In this document: one piece after another, positions 53,017 through 61,085 of the stretch | How the letters are laid out: each line of letters starts with the position of its first letter | Position numbering within the stretch: position 1 is the first letter of the stretch | NCBI RefSeq assembly: GCF_004340945.1 | Contig: NZ_SLYD01000009.1 | Coordinates: 1 to 64,000 of the forward strand | Length of the DNA: 64,000 nt | Source: Sphingomonas sp. PP-F2F-A104-K0414 | GTDB lineage: Bacteria; Pseudomonadota; Alphaproteobacteria; Sphingomonadales; Sphingomonadaceae | Direction: 5' to 3' | Position numbers and translations under genes: made by a program | Notes under the pieces: model-generated | Seen by the model: only the letters and a program-made list of their open reading frames with translations | Told to the model about the DNA's origin: nothing | Database searches by the model: none

Positions 53017-53469
53017 ATGGCAGACGCGAGCAGCACGCGCACCGCAGGCATAGCCTCAGGCAGCTTCGTCAGGGACTTCATCGCGAAACTCGTGAGCGAG
53101 GGTTATCGATCGCTTCCTCCCAGGGACCCTCACGTCGGTCGCGGGTTGAGGCGGGTGGTCGAAATGCTCGACGAGGAAGTGTCCCGGATTCTCGAGCAGG
53201 GCAACGCGATCGGAACGGTTCGGCCTTGGATCGAAACCGGCAACCGCCTCAGATTGTCTTCTACCGGCGGCGTCGAGAATTGGGAGCATGCGCTTCGAGC
53301 TGCTCAGCCCGCGACCACCAGCACGGGAAGCCCTGGACGCGAGCTCCTAACGTTCGGGATCGACGAGGAGCGGGCCCGGAGCGAACTCGACCACCTGGAC
53401 CCGGCATATCGTGAGTTTCTGAACAGTGTCGCAGCGGAATTCATCGCGAGAGCAGACAGGGCGGAATGA
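53017..53469 (+). CDS. small protein coupled to the HD-PRTase gene
   Basis: A 150-residue acidic/helical protein with no recognised domain. GAGGAG lies nine bases before the ATG. Its stop overlaps the start of the HD-PRTase gene (ATGA), so the two are almost certainly a translationally coupled functional pair, perhaps regulator or inhibitor and enzyme. Confidence 0.75.
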   Translation: MADASSTRTAGIASGSFVRDFIAKLVSEGYRSLPPRDPHVGRGLRRVVEMLDEEVSRILEQGNAIGTVRPWIETGNRLRLSSTGGVENWEHALRAAQPATTSTGSPGRELLTFGIDEERARSELDHLDPAYREFLNSVAAEFIARADRAE

Positions 53470-56285
53470 GCGACGGAACCGTCGTTCCACGTCTGGCGTC
53501 GCTCCGAAAGCAACTGCAAGCGGACGCTGGCCTGTCGACAGCGCTCAATGAAGCATTCGACGCCATAGGATTCACCGAGGACGACATCGCGTTCCGCTCG
53601 GGCTCAGGCAAGCGCAAGGCGATCAAGGACAACATCTGGGGGATGCTCGACCTCAGCTCGCACGAGATGCGTCTGGTCGACTCACCGATCGTGCAGAGGC
53701 TCCGCGGCATCAGGCAGCTCGGCTTCTCCTATCTCATCTACCCGTCAGCCGAGCATACCCGGTTCTCCCATAGCCTGGGCATGGCCCACGTCGTGGCCAA
53801 CCTCCTCGCCGGCATCGATCGGGACAGGACGGACGACAACGATGCATTCGCCTCCAAGGCCACGCTTTTCTCGTCGCTCCGACCACTCGACAAACGCGAG
53901 GTGCTCTACGCCTCGCTGCTGCATGGCGTGGGCCAAATGCCGTTCTCACGCGCGACGGAGGCCGCGCTGACGTCGCAGCCGGCACTGTTCAGTCTCGGAG
54001 GAATGCCGCTCCAGGACCGCCTGACGCAGCTCGAAGTGGCGCTTAAGAAAAATGTACCGCTGTCCGTCGGGCTATCAGTCATCGTAATTTTGTCGCAGCG
54101 GTTCGAACATTTCTACCGTACGCTCGAGCCTAAGCTTTCGCAGGACGCAGACTCACTGAACCGCATCGCGAGCCTTGTAGCGGGAACGCCGACGGTAGCG
54201 GCCTCTCCGAACATTCAGGATGTCATCTCGGCAGGCGCAATGGATGCGAACAAGATCGACTACATCAACCGCGACGCCGCCGCATGTGGCGTCTCGGTTG
54301 GAGTCGACCTCAGCCGCATCTTCCTCGGTGGCGGTCTCGTCAGTGCGAAGCGGTCGTCGTACGACAACACTTACGATGGCGGCGAAATGGCCTCGCTCTA
54401 CGTCGTCAATGCCTCGGGGGCCGATACCCTCGGAGAAATCGCCCAAGCACGCAGCGCCCTCTACCAGCGCGTCTACCTCCATCCCCTGACGCGAGCCGCG
54501 GAAGCGATGCTGGCGAAGGCCCTTGTGCTCAACGCTAAGAGCACACAACACCGCGATTCCGCTCTCGTCGACGCGCTGGGCATCTGGGGGATGGATGATG
54601 CCGAGCTTCTCACCCGGCTCTCCCGCCACGACGATCCCGCCGTCGCTGACGTCGGCAAGGATCTGAAGCTCAGGCGAATGCCGAAGAAGGCATGCGCGTT
54701 CTCGGGATCGCTGACATCGCTGGGAATGCCTTTCCAGCAGCAGTTCAAGTTGGAGACGCACGAGCGCCAGAACGCGTTGAGGAAAGAGGTCGGCGATCCG
54801 TTTATAGAAAGGCTCACGCGGGAACGCATTGAGGAACTCAGAACGACCTACCTTGAGGAAGCCATCCGGGACGAGGCGGAGCTACTTGTTAAAGCCCTCG
54901 GCACTAATGCCTCGGAACACGTGCCAAGCGAGCCCCTCGGACGGATCGTCGTGACGGGGATCGCAGCGGCGGACAGCACCCGGCCGGACGCTCTGATCCT
55001 TCAGAACGGCGAGATAGTGCGTCGTTCGGCAGCTCCGGCCACGGAGGAGCAGGACGCCTACGACGTTTTTACGGCGGTGGGCTACGTTCTGTGCGATCCA
55101 GCTTGGCGCCAGATCGTGTTTCAAGCGGCGAGAACCGTGATATACCGGGAGTCGCTCTCCAGAGCCCAGACCCTGCCCTTTGGCAAATCGGCCGACGAGG
55201 GGACGAACATACAGTTCCGTACTCAGGTCCTGCTCGATTTCAAAGGATCGGCCATGCGGTCAAACCTCTCTATAGAGGACGCACGGAAACTGGCTTCCGC
55301 CGCATCGGCGGGCGGATATTACGACAGCCTACCGATGCTGGCCCCCAGGGAGTCCATCGAGCGTTCGGAGGTTCGGCGAGTCGCGGACCTCTACAGATCC
55401 TTTGACGGTCAGGGCGGTTGGCGAATCCGGCCTAGCACGGTGGCGGCGTTTGCAGACCAGTTTCCGCCCGGTCTTCGGGACGGGCTGTTCGATGTGCTCC
55501 TGCAGGGCACGGTGCTCGATCAGGTGGAGAGCGTAAGGCTTCTGAAGATCGCGATCGCCGCTGCCGTAGGCGAGGGCTTCGCACAGGCGGTCTTGGTCCC
55601 ACTCTCGTCCAGCAGCGGTGGACCCGTGGTCGCGATGCTGACGGCCGAATTGCCGACGGGCCTAAACGTCGCGACGACCATCAAAGATTCACTCGCGTTT
55701 CCGGACAGACCTATACTCCTGATCGACGACAACGCTGTCTCGGGTACGCAGTCGGCGGCGCAGCTCCACAAATTTTCCGGTGCCGAGCTTTCGACATGGC
55801 CAGTGGACCTCCAGGGCGAGGACACCTTGTTCCCCGGCCTGACGCCCGAAGAATGGGAAGAACTCAGGACGCGCAGCTTCGGCATAGCGGTCGCGGTTGG
55901 CGCCGATGCGGCATCGAAGCGTCTGAAGGCCGCAGCCGACGAGCTGGGTGCGTCGGGTTACCAAGGCTTCTTCTGCGGCGAGATCCTCGGTGCCAGATTG
56001 ACCTGGCCAAACGACCTGAGGGTGTTCCTCGAAACAGTCGGAGCCGACCTCGTGGCCCAAAGCAAGTTCGACTGCGTCCGCAGCGAGCTGAATACGGCTG
56101 AGTCGCAATCGGCATGCGACCATAGACGTTTTGGCTACGGGAACCACGGGGGGATCACCGTGACGAACCACAACGTGCCTGCGTCCACCGTCACGGCTCT
56201 CTGGCAGCCCGGCATGCACGAGGGCAAACCGTGGATACCGCTCTTCATACGCCGCGGGCGGCTAAAGAACCTGATCGCCTGTTAG
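53466..56285 (+). CDS. degenerate HD-domain/phosphoribosyltransferase fusion protein
   Basis: A 939-residue protein. The N terminus (about 60-290) resembles SAMHD1/dGTPase HD domains: QRLRGIRQLGFSYLIYPSAE, H97, and D260 in MDANKIDYINRD. The HD doublet itself is H153-G154 (LLHGVGQMPFSR; expected HD and GH), so the metal-binding Asp is lost. The C terminus (about 690-870) has a PRTase core with the PRPP-binding motif LLIDDNAVSGTQ (D754-D755). Such an HD plus PRTase fusion suggests nucleotide or base sensing or turnover. It overlaps the preceding gene by four bases and the convergent membrane gene by 41 bp. Confidence 0.78.
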   Translation: MSDGTVVPRLASLRKQLQADAGLSTALNEAFDAIGFTEDDIAFRSGSGKRKAIKDNIWGMLDLSSHEMRLVDSPIVQRLRGIRQLGFSYLIYPSAEHTRFSHSLGMAHVVANLLAGIDRDRTDDNDAFASKATLFSSLRPLDKREVLYASLLHGVGQMPFSRATEAALTSQPALFSLGGMPLQDRLTQLEVALKKNVPLSVGLSVIVILSQRFEHFYRTLEPKLSQDADSLNRIASLVAGTPTVAASPNIQDVISAGAMDANKIDYINRDAAACGVSVGVDLSRIFLGGGLVSAKRSSYDNTYDGGEMASLYVVNASGADTLGEIAQARSALYQRVYLHPLTRAAEAMLAKALVLNAKSTQHRDSALVDALGIWGMDDAELLTRLSRHDDPAVADVGKDLKLRRMPKKACAFSGSLTSLGMPFQQQFKLETHERQNALRKEVGDPFIERLTRERIEELRTTYLEEAIRDEAELLVKALGTNASEHVPSEPLGRIVVTGIAAADSTRPDALILQNGEIVRRSAAPATEEQDAYDVFTAVGYVLCDPAWRQIVFQAARTVIYRESLSRAQTLPFGKSADEGTNIQFRTQVLLDFKGSAMRSNLSIEDARKLASAASAGGYYDSLPMLAPRESIERSEVRRVADLYRSFDGQGGWRIRPSTVAAFADQFPPGLRDGLFDVLLQGTVLDQVESVRLLKIAIAAAVGEGFAQAVLVPLSSSSGGPVVAMLTAELPTGLNVATTIKDSLAFPDRPILLIDDNAVSGTQSAAQLHKFSGAELSTWPVDLQGEDTLFPGLTPEEWEELRTRSFGIAVAVGADAASKRLKAAADELGASGYQGFFCGEILGARLTWPNDLRVFLETVGADLVAQSKFDCVRSELNTAESQSACDHRRFGYGNHGGITVTNHNVPASTVTALWQPGMHEGKPWIPLFIRRGRLKNLIAC

Positions 56286-56814
56286 CGCCGTCATCGTGGC
56301 CTGTGGTGGGCAACTGATCCGCACCCGCACGGGTCGACGCAGCCTCCCGCATGGGTGAGACGACAGCGAGTACAGCAAGCGACAGGCCTACGAGGGCTAC
56401 GAAGATATGAAGCGCCATCCAGAACTTGTGAATACGCAACCGAGCCAGCACCCGAAACTCGCTCGTGTGAAGGACGTCCGCCTCGTCCGCGATCCGTTTC
56501 AATGGTGACCCGGGAAGTTCCGCATCGATCGCGTTCCTAAACGCGCGCGCACGCTGCATGTGCATCGATGCCCGCTCGTACTGCTTCCCGGAGAACAATA
56601 CACCGAAGATGCCGAGCGCGATTATCATCGCTAGAAGCGGCAGGTCGCCTGGAGTGAGCGCCTTGTCAAAGGTCGACACGCCCAGGAGGGCCCCCGCGAT
56701 TGCGATCAGGGAAGCGGCGACAGCCGATCTCTGCGCCTCGTGATGCCTCGCATGGGTGCAGTGCTCGGCGTACATACGCCAAAGCGCGTCACGACGTTCC
56801 GAAAGGTCGCTCAA
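56245..56814 (-). CDS. three-helix membrane protein, candidate effector
   Basis: A 189-residue protein with three predicted membrane helices (about 30-46, 58-75 and 130-152) and a basic cytoplasmic stretch rich in Arg and His. The arrangement recalls small SLATT-type membrane effectors, though I cannot confirm a match. It converges on and overlaps the HD-PRTase gene by 41 bp. If linked functionally, it could be the membrane-disrupting output; that is inference. Confidence 0.65.
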   Translation of the reverse strand: MSDLSERRDALWRMYAEHCTHARHHEAQRSAVAASLIAIAGALLGVSTFDKALTPGDLPLLAMIIALGIFGVLFSGKQYERASMHMQRARAFRNAIDAELPGSPLKRIADEADVLHTSEFRVLARLRIHKFWMALHIFVALVGLSLAVLAVVSPMREAASTRAGADQLPTTGHDDGANRRSGSLAARGV

Positions 56815-57046
56815 TCAGACCTCCATTCAGTGGCTGGCCACCTCGACTATATCCGCGACACAGGCATAGAAAAAAGAGATTGTTCGGGGCACGCGGCTGG
56901 AAAATCAGCATACTTCGTGTTTGGGATCGGCGCGCTCGCGTACGGGGCATGTGTCCGCCATATTAAGCCCGCTCGGACACTCGAACAGCTGCCCGGCGGC
57001 CTCGCCGGATCGACCCTGCCCTCCTCGGACCGACACGCCGCTTCTC

Positions 57047-57574
57047 TCAGTCGCCCAAATATTCCACGCGCAGCGCGCTTCCCCGCTGAAACAGGAAGTA
57101 CGCCGCGCTTTCCGGGAAGTTGACCAAGACGGCATCTAGACCGGCGGCGAAGACGCCCTGATCCGTCCATCGACCGTCATGACGGGCCGTCAAGCGTGAC
57201 CGCCCGTCGCCGTAGGAAATGCGGAGAGCAAACTGCCGAGCGCGTTCGACCATCTCGACGACGTCAGGCCTGCCGTCGTGATCGAGATCGACGCGAACGG
57301 ACCTGTGATGGCGATAGTCGAGCGGTGCCGGATAACTCGATCTCTCGCGAAGATCGGCATCCGTGACCTCTCGCCACGATCGGCGATCGCGATCGCTGTC
57401 AAACCGGCGCGATGGCAAAGGTCCGCCTTGCCGTTCACGAAACTTGCCGCGCATCCCCGCGGCCAGACGCGCGGCTGACTCGTCGTAGTGAGCTTGGCCG
57501 TGATCGAGCGTCTGGGAAGCGGGTGTAGGCGAAACCGTCGCCTGAACCGTTGCAAACAAGATCAACCACGTCAT
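57047..57574 (-). CDS. secreted protein with EF-hand-like motif
   Basis: A 175-residue protein with a short hydrophobic N terminus acting as export signal and the segment RVDLDHDGRPDVVEMV, resembling a calcium-binding DxDxDG loop found in FG-GAP or EF-hand proteins. A perfect 12-bp palindrome (GGGAAC-GTTCCC, 57575-57586) lies just before the start. No further function evident. Confidence 0.65.
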   Translation of the reverse strand: MTWLILFATVQATVSPTPASQTLDHGQAHYDESAARLAAGMRGKFRERQGGPLPSRRFDSDRDRRSWREVTDADLRERSSYPAPLDYRHHRSVRVDLDHDGRPDVVEMVERARQFALRISYGDGRSRLTARHDGRWTDQGVFAAGLDAVLVNFPESAAYFLFQRGSALRVEYLGD

Positions 57575-57721
57575 GGGAACGTTCCCGATTGCGACTGCAT
57601 GTCTCCCGAAACCGCCGTCGTCCTCCGGGCCGAGATCACGCGCGAATGATGGCGTGCCGCGTTCAACCGAAACATACTGCCACCTCGCGGACGCGAAAAC
57701 CGAATGGGCGATACTCGACGG

Positions 57722-58099
57722 TCAACGGACGCGCTCGCAAAGACCCACACGTATGTCGTAACCGCGCATTCCGACCCGGGCGGGCTGCCATCGTCCCTGC
57801 GTCCGCGTTGCGGGAACCGCCTTCAGGACCGTCCCATCCGGCCCTACGACCCTGAACGCTATCGCCCTCATCATCGACCTGCGGCAATCGACTTCCATAT
57901 GGGCATCAGCCTGCTGCCGCCGCTCATTTACCCCCTTCATCTCCATGTTGACCAAACGCACCCAGGCATTGACGACATCACCATTCCGCTTCGCCGACGT
58001 TCGGTCGAAGAGACCACCGTCGGGAGTGCGCTGCATATGGAAGGGCTGCCAATCGATTATCGGGGGGGCTGCCTGCAGCATCAGCGCGAGAAACATCAC
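57722..58099 (-). CDS. secreted hypothetical protein (surface-adhesin-E-like pattern)
   Basis: A 125-residue exported protein with the pattern DGGLFDRTSAKRNGDVVNAWVR and a Cys near residue 71 (VDCRRSMMR), resembling short periplasmic proteins of the surface-adhesin-E type. GTG start overlapping the previous stop (TGATG); the ATG one codon later is equally possible. It is coupled to the membrane protein gene upstream. Confidence 0.65.
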   Translation of the reverse strand: MMFLALMLQAAPPIIDWQPFHMQRTPDGGLFDRTSAKRNGDVVNAWVRLVNMEMKGVNERRQQADAHMEVDCRRSMMRAIAFRVVGPDGTVLKAVPATRTQGRWQPARVGMRGYDIRVGLCERVR

Positions 58100-58743
58100 G
58101 ACATCACCTCCAACATGTAGTTTTTGAATTTCCGCCGATCACGGTTCAACGCGTGCATCTTCCGCAGACGAAGTATGGGAAGCGCCGCCAAGGCCCCAGT
58201 CATCGCGATTCCCGCGAAGGGGTGTGGCGAGAAAGCCTGACCTGCCATCATCAATGCCGCGAGCATCAAGACGCCATGGCGCTTGGTCAGGGTCAGGCTG
58301 CCGATGAAGGCCGACGGTCCCAGAAGTACGTGCGCATCCTGACGGCCTGTCATGTTCGTAACCGCGATCAAGCGTCCGTTGATGCGATCGAGGCGAATGA
58401 CGCCACCGTTCATGATCGCGACCGCCGAAGGCAACTCTTCCGTGACGTGGCGACCGCCGTCATCTTCCAGGACGACGCTGACCACGCCGCGGTGCACGGT
58501 ATCGACGAAACCACCGCCGCCGGTGACGAAGCCATTTCCGTTCCCGGTCAGACCGAAGACTCCGGAGGACGAGCCGAAGGTGGTCGATTGCTGCTGGTAG
58601 GAGACATGCCTCGCGCACGCGATCACGCACTCGCCTTGATAAGTCGCGCTACCGATACGACGGGCAGGAACGAGCCAGTTGCGTAGCGCAGGAACTAGGT
58701 GGGAGGTCCCACCTCTATCTACGATTTCCATGTCGCGGGTCAT
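58096..58743 (-). CDS. hypothetical membrane protein
   Basis: A 215-residue protein with a Gly/Ser-rich middle (about 60-85) and two hydrophobic C-terminal segments (about 152-170 and 175-192). It begins close to a 7-bp hairpin (58761-58778) and ends overlapping the next gene. No family recognised. The start at 58743 lacks an obvious ribosome-binding site. Confidence 0.6.
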   Translation of the reverse strand: MTRDMEIVDRGGTSHLVPALRNWLVPARRIGSATYQGECVIACARHVSYQQQSTTFGSSSGVFGLTGNGNGFVTGGGGFVDTVHRGVVSVVLEDDGGRHVTEELPSAVAIMNGGVIRLDRINGRLIAVTNMTGRQDAHVLLGPSAFIGSLTLTKRHGVLMLAALMMAGQAFSPHPFAGIAMTGALAALPILRLRKMHALNRDRRKFKNYMLEVMS

Positions 58744-59547
58744 CGCTTGTCGACGACATAGGCGTTCAAGCGAACGCCATATTGCGGGGTGTCGCGAGCC
58801 TTTCGGACAAGGCCGCGAAATCCGAACCTGCCGTCAATGAGGACGGCAGACTGTTCGCCGTCGCGATCTTCAAGCAACCCCATGTGCGCTTCCCGTTAAA
58901 GGGAGCACCGTTCGGCATATCCAGCCGGCGGCACCGCCCGTTGTGACGAGGCGGTGCCGGCCCGTGAGCCGGAAGTTGGAAACTCGCTATTAGACGAGCG
59001 CGGACGCCTTTAGGCACGAAGGCCCTGGACATACGCGTCCGCCTCCCGGCCGAAACTGGTTCGGGCCGGGCGTACGGCTACTAATAGCGAGGTTTCCACG
59101 CCTCGGTTCGCCTGCTGACGAACGCCAACGGTCTACCCCCGGAAGATCGGGTTCCGCAATCCGGCAAAGGTGCATGGCGACATATTTTGCCGTAGCTCCT
59201 CGTGGACACCTTCGCGTCTCGAGGGGCCAGCATGGTTGGTTCAGAGGCAATCTGCGGACGACAGCGTTTCAGGTAGATGCTTCTTCGACAAGGTACGGTG
59301 CCTGCTCGTCGCCTACTGGAATGGCTTCGCCCGACGTGGCTAGCGAATACCATCTGTTCGCTCAGGAGTGCGCTTCCTCACTCTTCAGTTGGGCAGCGTT
59401 ACGAGGCACCGCCCCACAAAAGATCCGAGAAAATAGGAATGCTGGGCATGCTTGGGGGGACGACATTTCTCAGCCGACTTCGGTTGAAGCTAACGGTCCG
59501 TAGCGCTGACTGGAATTCCTATGCACGATAGGATAGGGGCCTACCCT
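58744..59547. other. long intergenic region with several hairpins
   Basis: This 804-bp stretch holds perfect hairpins at 58761-58778 (GGCGTTC-AAGC-GAACGCC) and near 58828-58850 (CTGCCGTC-AATGAG-GACGGCAG), the structured segment at 58929-59097, and the dmeR operator at its right end. A plus-strand frame from about 58782 (LRGVASLSDKAAKSEP, then FAVAIFKQPHVRFPLK) ends near 58950 and looks protein-like but has no start or family; it may be a gene relic. Confidence 0.5.
58929..59097. ncRNA. candidate structured RNA or DNA element
   Basis: Four nested or adjacent stems: GGCACCGCC/GGCGGTGCC; GGAAACTCGCTATTAG (58978-58993) with CTAATAGCGAGGTTTCC (59081-59097), one bulge; GCGGACGC (59000-59007) with GCGTCCGC (59035-59042); and CCCGGCC (59045-59051) with GGCCGGG (59064-59070). 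The second stem encloses the third and fourth, giving a multi-branch fold. No riboswitch class or retron reverse transcriptase was recognised. It could also be a transposon end or a repeat element. Confidence 0.4.
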
Positions 59548-59557
59548 ATGGTGCATA
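59520..59557 (+). promoter_or_regulatory. candidate DmeR operator overlapping the dmeR start
   Basis: TATGCAC (59520-59526) and GTGCATA (59551-59557) flank an inner palindrome-like core ATAGGATAGGG-GC-CTACCCTAT. RcnR/CsoR-family repressors bind G-tract inverted repeats, so this is a natural autoregulatory site that would block dmeRF when metal is low. Symmetry is seen; binding is inferred. Confidence 0.55.
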
Positions 59558-59823
59558 TGATTGAAAAGAAGAGCGACCTCCTCGCCCGTGTAAAACGCAT
59601 TGCCGGGCAGGTCGCAGCCGTCGAACGCGGGCTCGAACGAGATGCTGGGTGTGCGGACATTCTCCACCTCGTGGCGGCAGTGCGCGGGGCGGTAAACGGC
59701 CTCCTCGACGAGATCGTAGTCGATCATCTCCACGAGCATGTCGCAAAGCCCGGCCTGTCGGATGCGGAGCGATCAACCGGCGCCGAAGAGCTGATGACGG
59801 TTATCCGTCGGTACGTGAAGTAG
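59548..59823 (+). CDS. dmeR: DmeR, RcnR/CsoR-family metal-responsive repressor
   Basis: A 91-residue repressor. With the ATG at 59548 the four RcnR-type metal ligands fall exactly at H3, C35, H60 and H64 (MVHMIEKK; AGCAD; VDHLHEH), which supports this start over the ATG at 59521 and indicates a nickel/cobalt-type sensor. AGGGG lies eight bases upstream. It precedes dmeF by seven bases, and its operator overlaps its own start region. Confidence 0.88.
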   Translation: MVHMIEKKSDLLARVKRIAGQVAAVERGLERDAGCADILHLVAAVRGAVNGLLDEIVVDHLHEHVAKPGLSDAERSTGAEELMTVIRRYVK

Positions 59824-59830
59824 GATCACC

Positions 59831-60781
59831 ATGGCTACCAATCTCGAATTCGATGCCTTGCCGCACGACCACGTCTTCCTTGGTGCTGCGCATGACGAAA
59901 ACGCCCGGCGAACGCTGTGGGTCGTAGCCCTGACTGCCGTGATGATGCTCGGCGAAATAATCGCAGGCTATGTGACCGGTTCGATGGCGCTGCTCGCCGA
60001 CGGGTTCCATATGGCCACCCATGCGGGCGCGCTCAGCGTTGCGGCGGCCGCCTACTCTTACGCAAAGCGCCACGCGGCCGACCGTCGTTTCAGCTTCGGC
60101 ACCGGCAAGGTCGGAGATCTCGCCGGCTTCGCCTCCGCGCTAGTGCTTGGCCTCGTCGCTCTTGGCATCGGCATTGAGTCCGTCCTGCGACTGTATCAGC
60201 CAATTCGCGTTGCCTTCGTCGAAGCGACCTGGATCGCATTCGTCGGGCTTGGAGTGAACATCGTCAGCGCTTTTCTGCTCTCCGGCAGCCACACGCACGG
60301 CCAAGGGCATTCCCACGGCCATGGGTATCACGACCACCATGGGCACGACCACGGACCTAGCGTGAAGAGCCAGGACAACAATCTCCGCTCGGCCTATATC
60401 CACGTATTGGCTGATGCCCTTACCTCCGTGCTGGCTATCTGTGCGCTGCTAGCGGGCCGCTACCTCGGCTGGATTTGGCTTGATCCGGTAATGGGCCTTG
60501 TCGGAGCCATCGTTATAGCGCGGTGGTCATGGACGCTGATGCGTGACACCGCAGCCGTACTCTTGGACGTGACCGACGAACATGTCGCCGATGAGGTGCA
60601 AGATCTGCTAGCTGGTTCGGACGGCCCACAGATTACCGATCTTCACGTCTGGCGCGTTGGACCTGAAGCCCATGCCTGCATCGTGAGTGTGGCTTCAGGT
60701 CCGGGGATCGACCAGCAGATGATTCGTCAGCGCTTACGTCCCGTTCACGAACTCGCCCATCTGACGGTCGAAATCCGCTGA
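59831..60781 (+). CDS. dmeF: DmeF, cation-diffusion-facilitator metal exporter
   Basis: A 316-residue CDF transporter with six predicted membrane helices, the metal-binding DGFHMATHA motif in helix two, a His-rich loop (SHTHGQGHSHGHG and following, about 155-178) between helices four and five, and DALTS in helix five. The N terminus HDHVFLGAAHDENARRTLWV is characteristic of DmeF. It exports cobalt, nickel or related divalent cations and is probably controlled by DmeR. Confidence 0.93.
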   Translation: MATNLEFDALPHDHVFLGAAHDENARRTLWVVALTAVMMLGEIIAGYVTGSMALLADGFHMATHAGALSVAAAAYSYAKRHAADRRFSFGTGKVGDLAGFASALVLGLVALGIGIESVLRLYQPIRVAFVEATWIAFVGLGVNIVSAFLLSGSHTHGQGHSHGHGYHDHHGHDHGPSVKSQDNNLRSAYIHVLADALTSVLAICALLAGRYLGWIWLDPVMGLVGAIVIARWSWTLMRDTAAVLLDVTDEHVADEVQDLLAGSDGPQITDLHVWRVGPEAHACIVSVASGPGIDQQMIRQRLRPVHELAHLTVEIR

Positions 60782-61085
60782 AATCGCCATGTATCGAACG
60801 GTGTTCCTTCGATGGACGAATAGCAAGGTGCCGGGCCTGCGGGAAAAAAAGCCCGGGTGCCGGAGCTGGGAAAAGGCGCAGCCACACCAGCAACATATGA
60901 TTGCCGCCGACCTTCCGAGGTGGCTTACAAAGCTGAAAGCTGACGAAACTGTTGTTGCCCCCTACGGTCCTGACCGGCCCCCCCCGGGTTTGGGCTACAA
61001 ATTCGCGGGCCGATCGATAGCGCAAACTTGGCGCGTTAACTTCACAGGCCTCTCGGGCAGCTTCAGCACGGAAAGGTGAATTAGC
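60782..61085. other. intergenic between convergent dmeF and nuclease-helicase genes
   Basis: This 304-bp stretch has a possible hairpin (CCGGGC 60831-60836 with GCCCGG 60851-60856, enclosing an A-run), which might terminate dmeF transcription. No gene supported. Confidence 0.35.

Noticed and set aside
58929..59097. Structured region as a cobalamin riboswitch or retron ncRNA.
   Set aside because: The conserved cobalamin core is not complete and there is no reverse transcriptase gene nearby.
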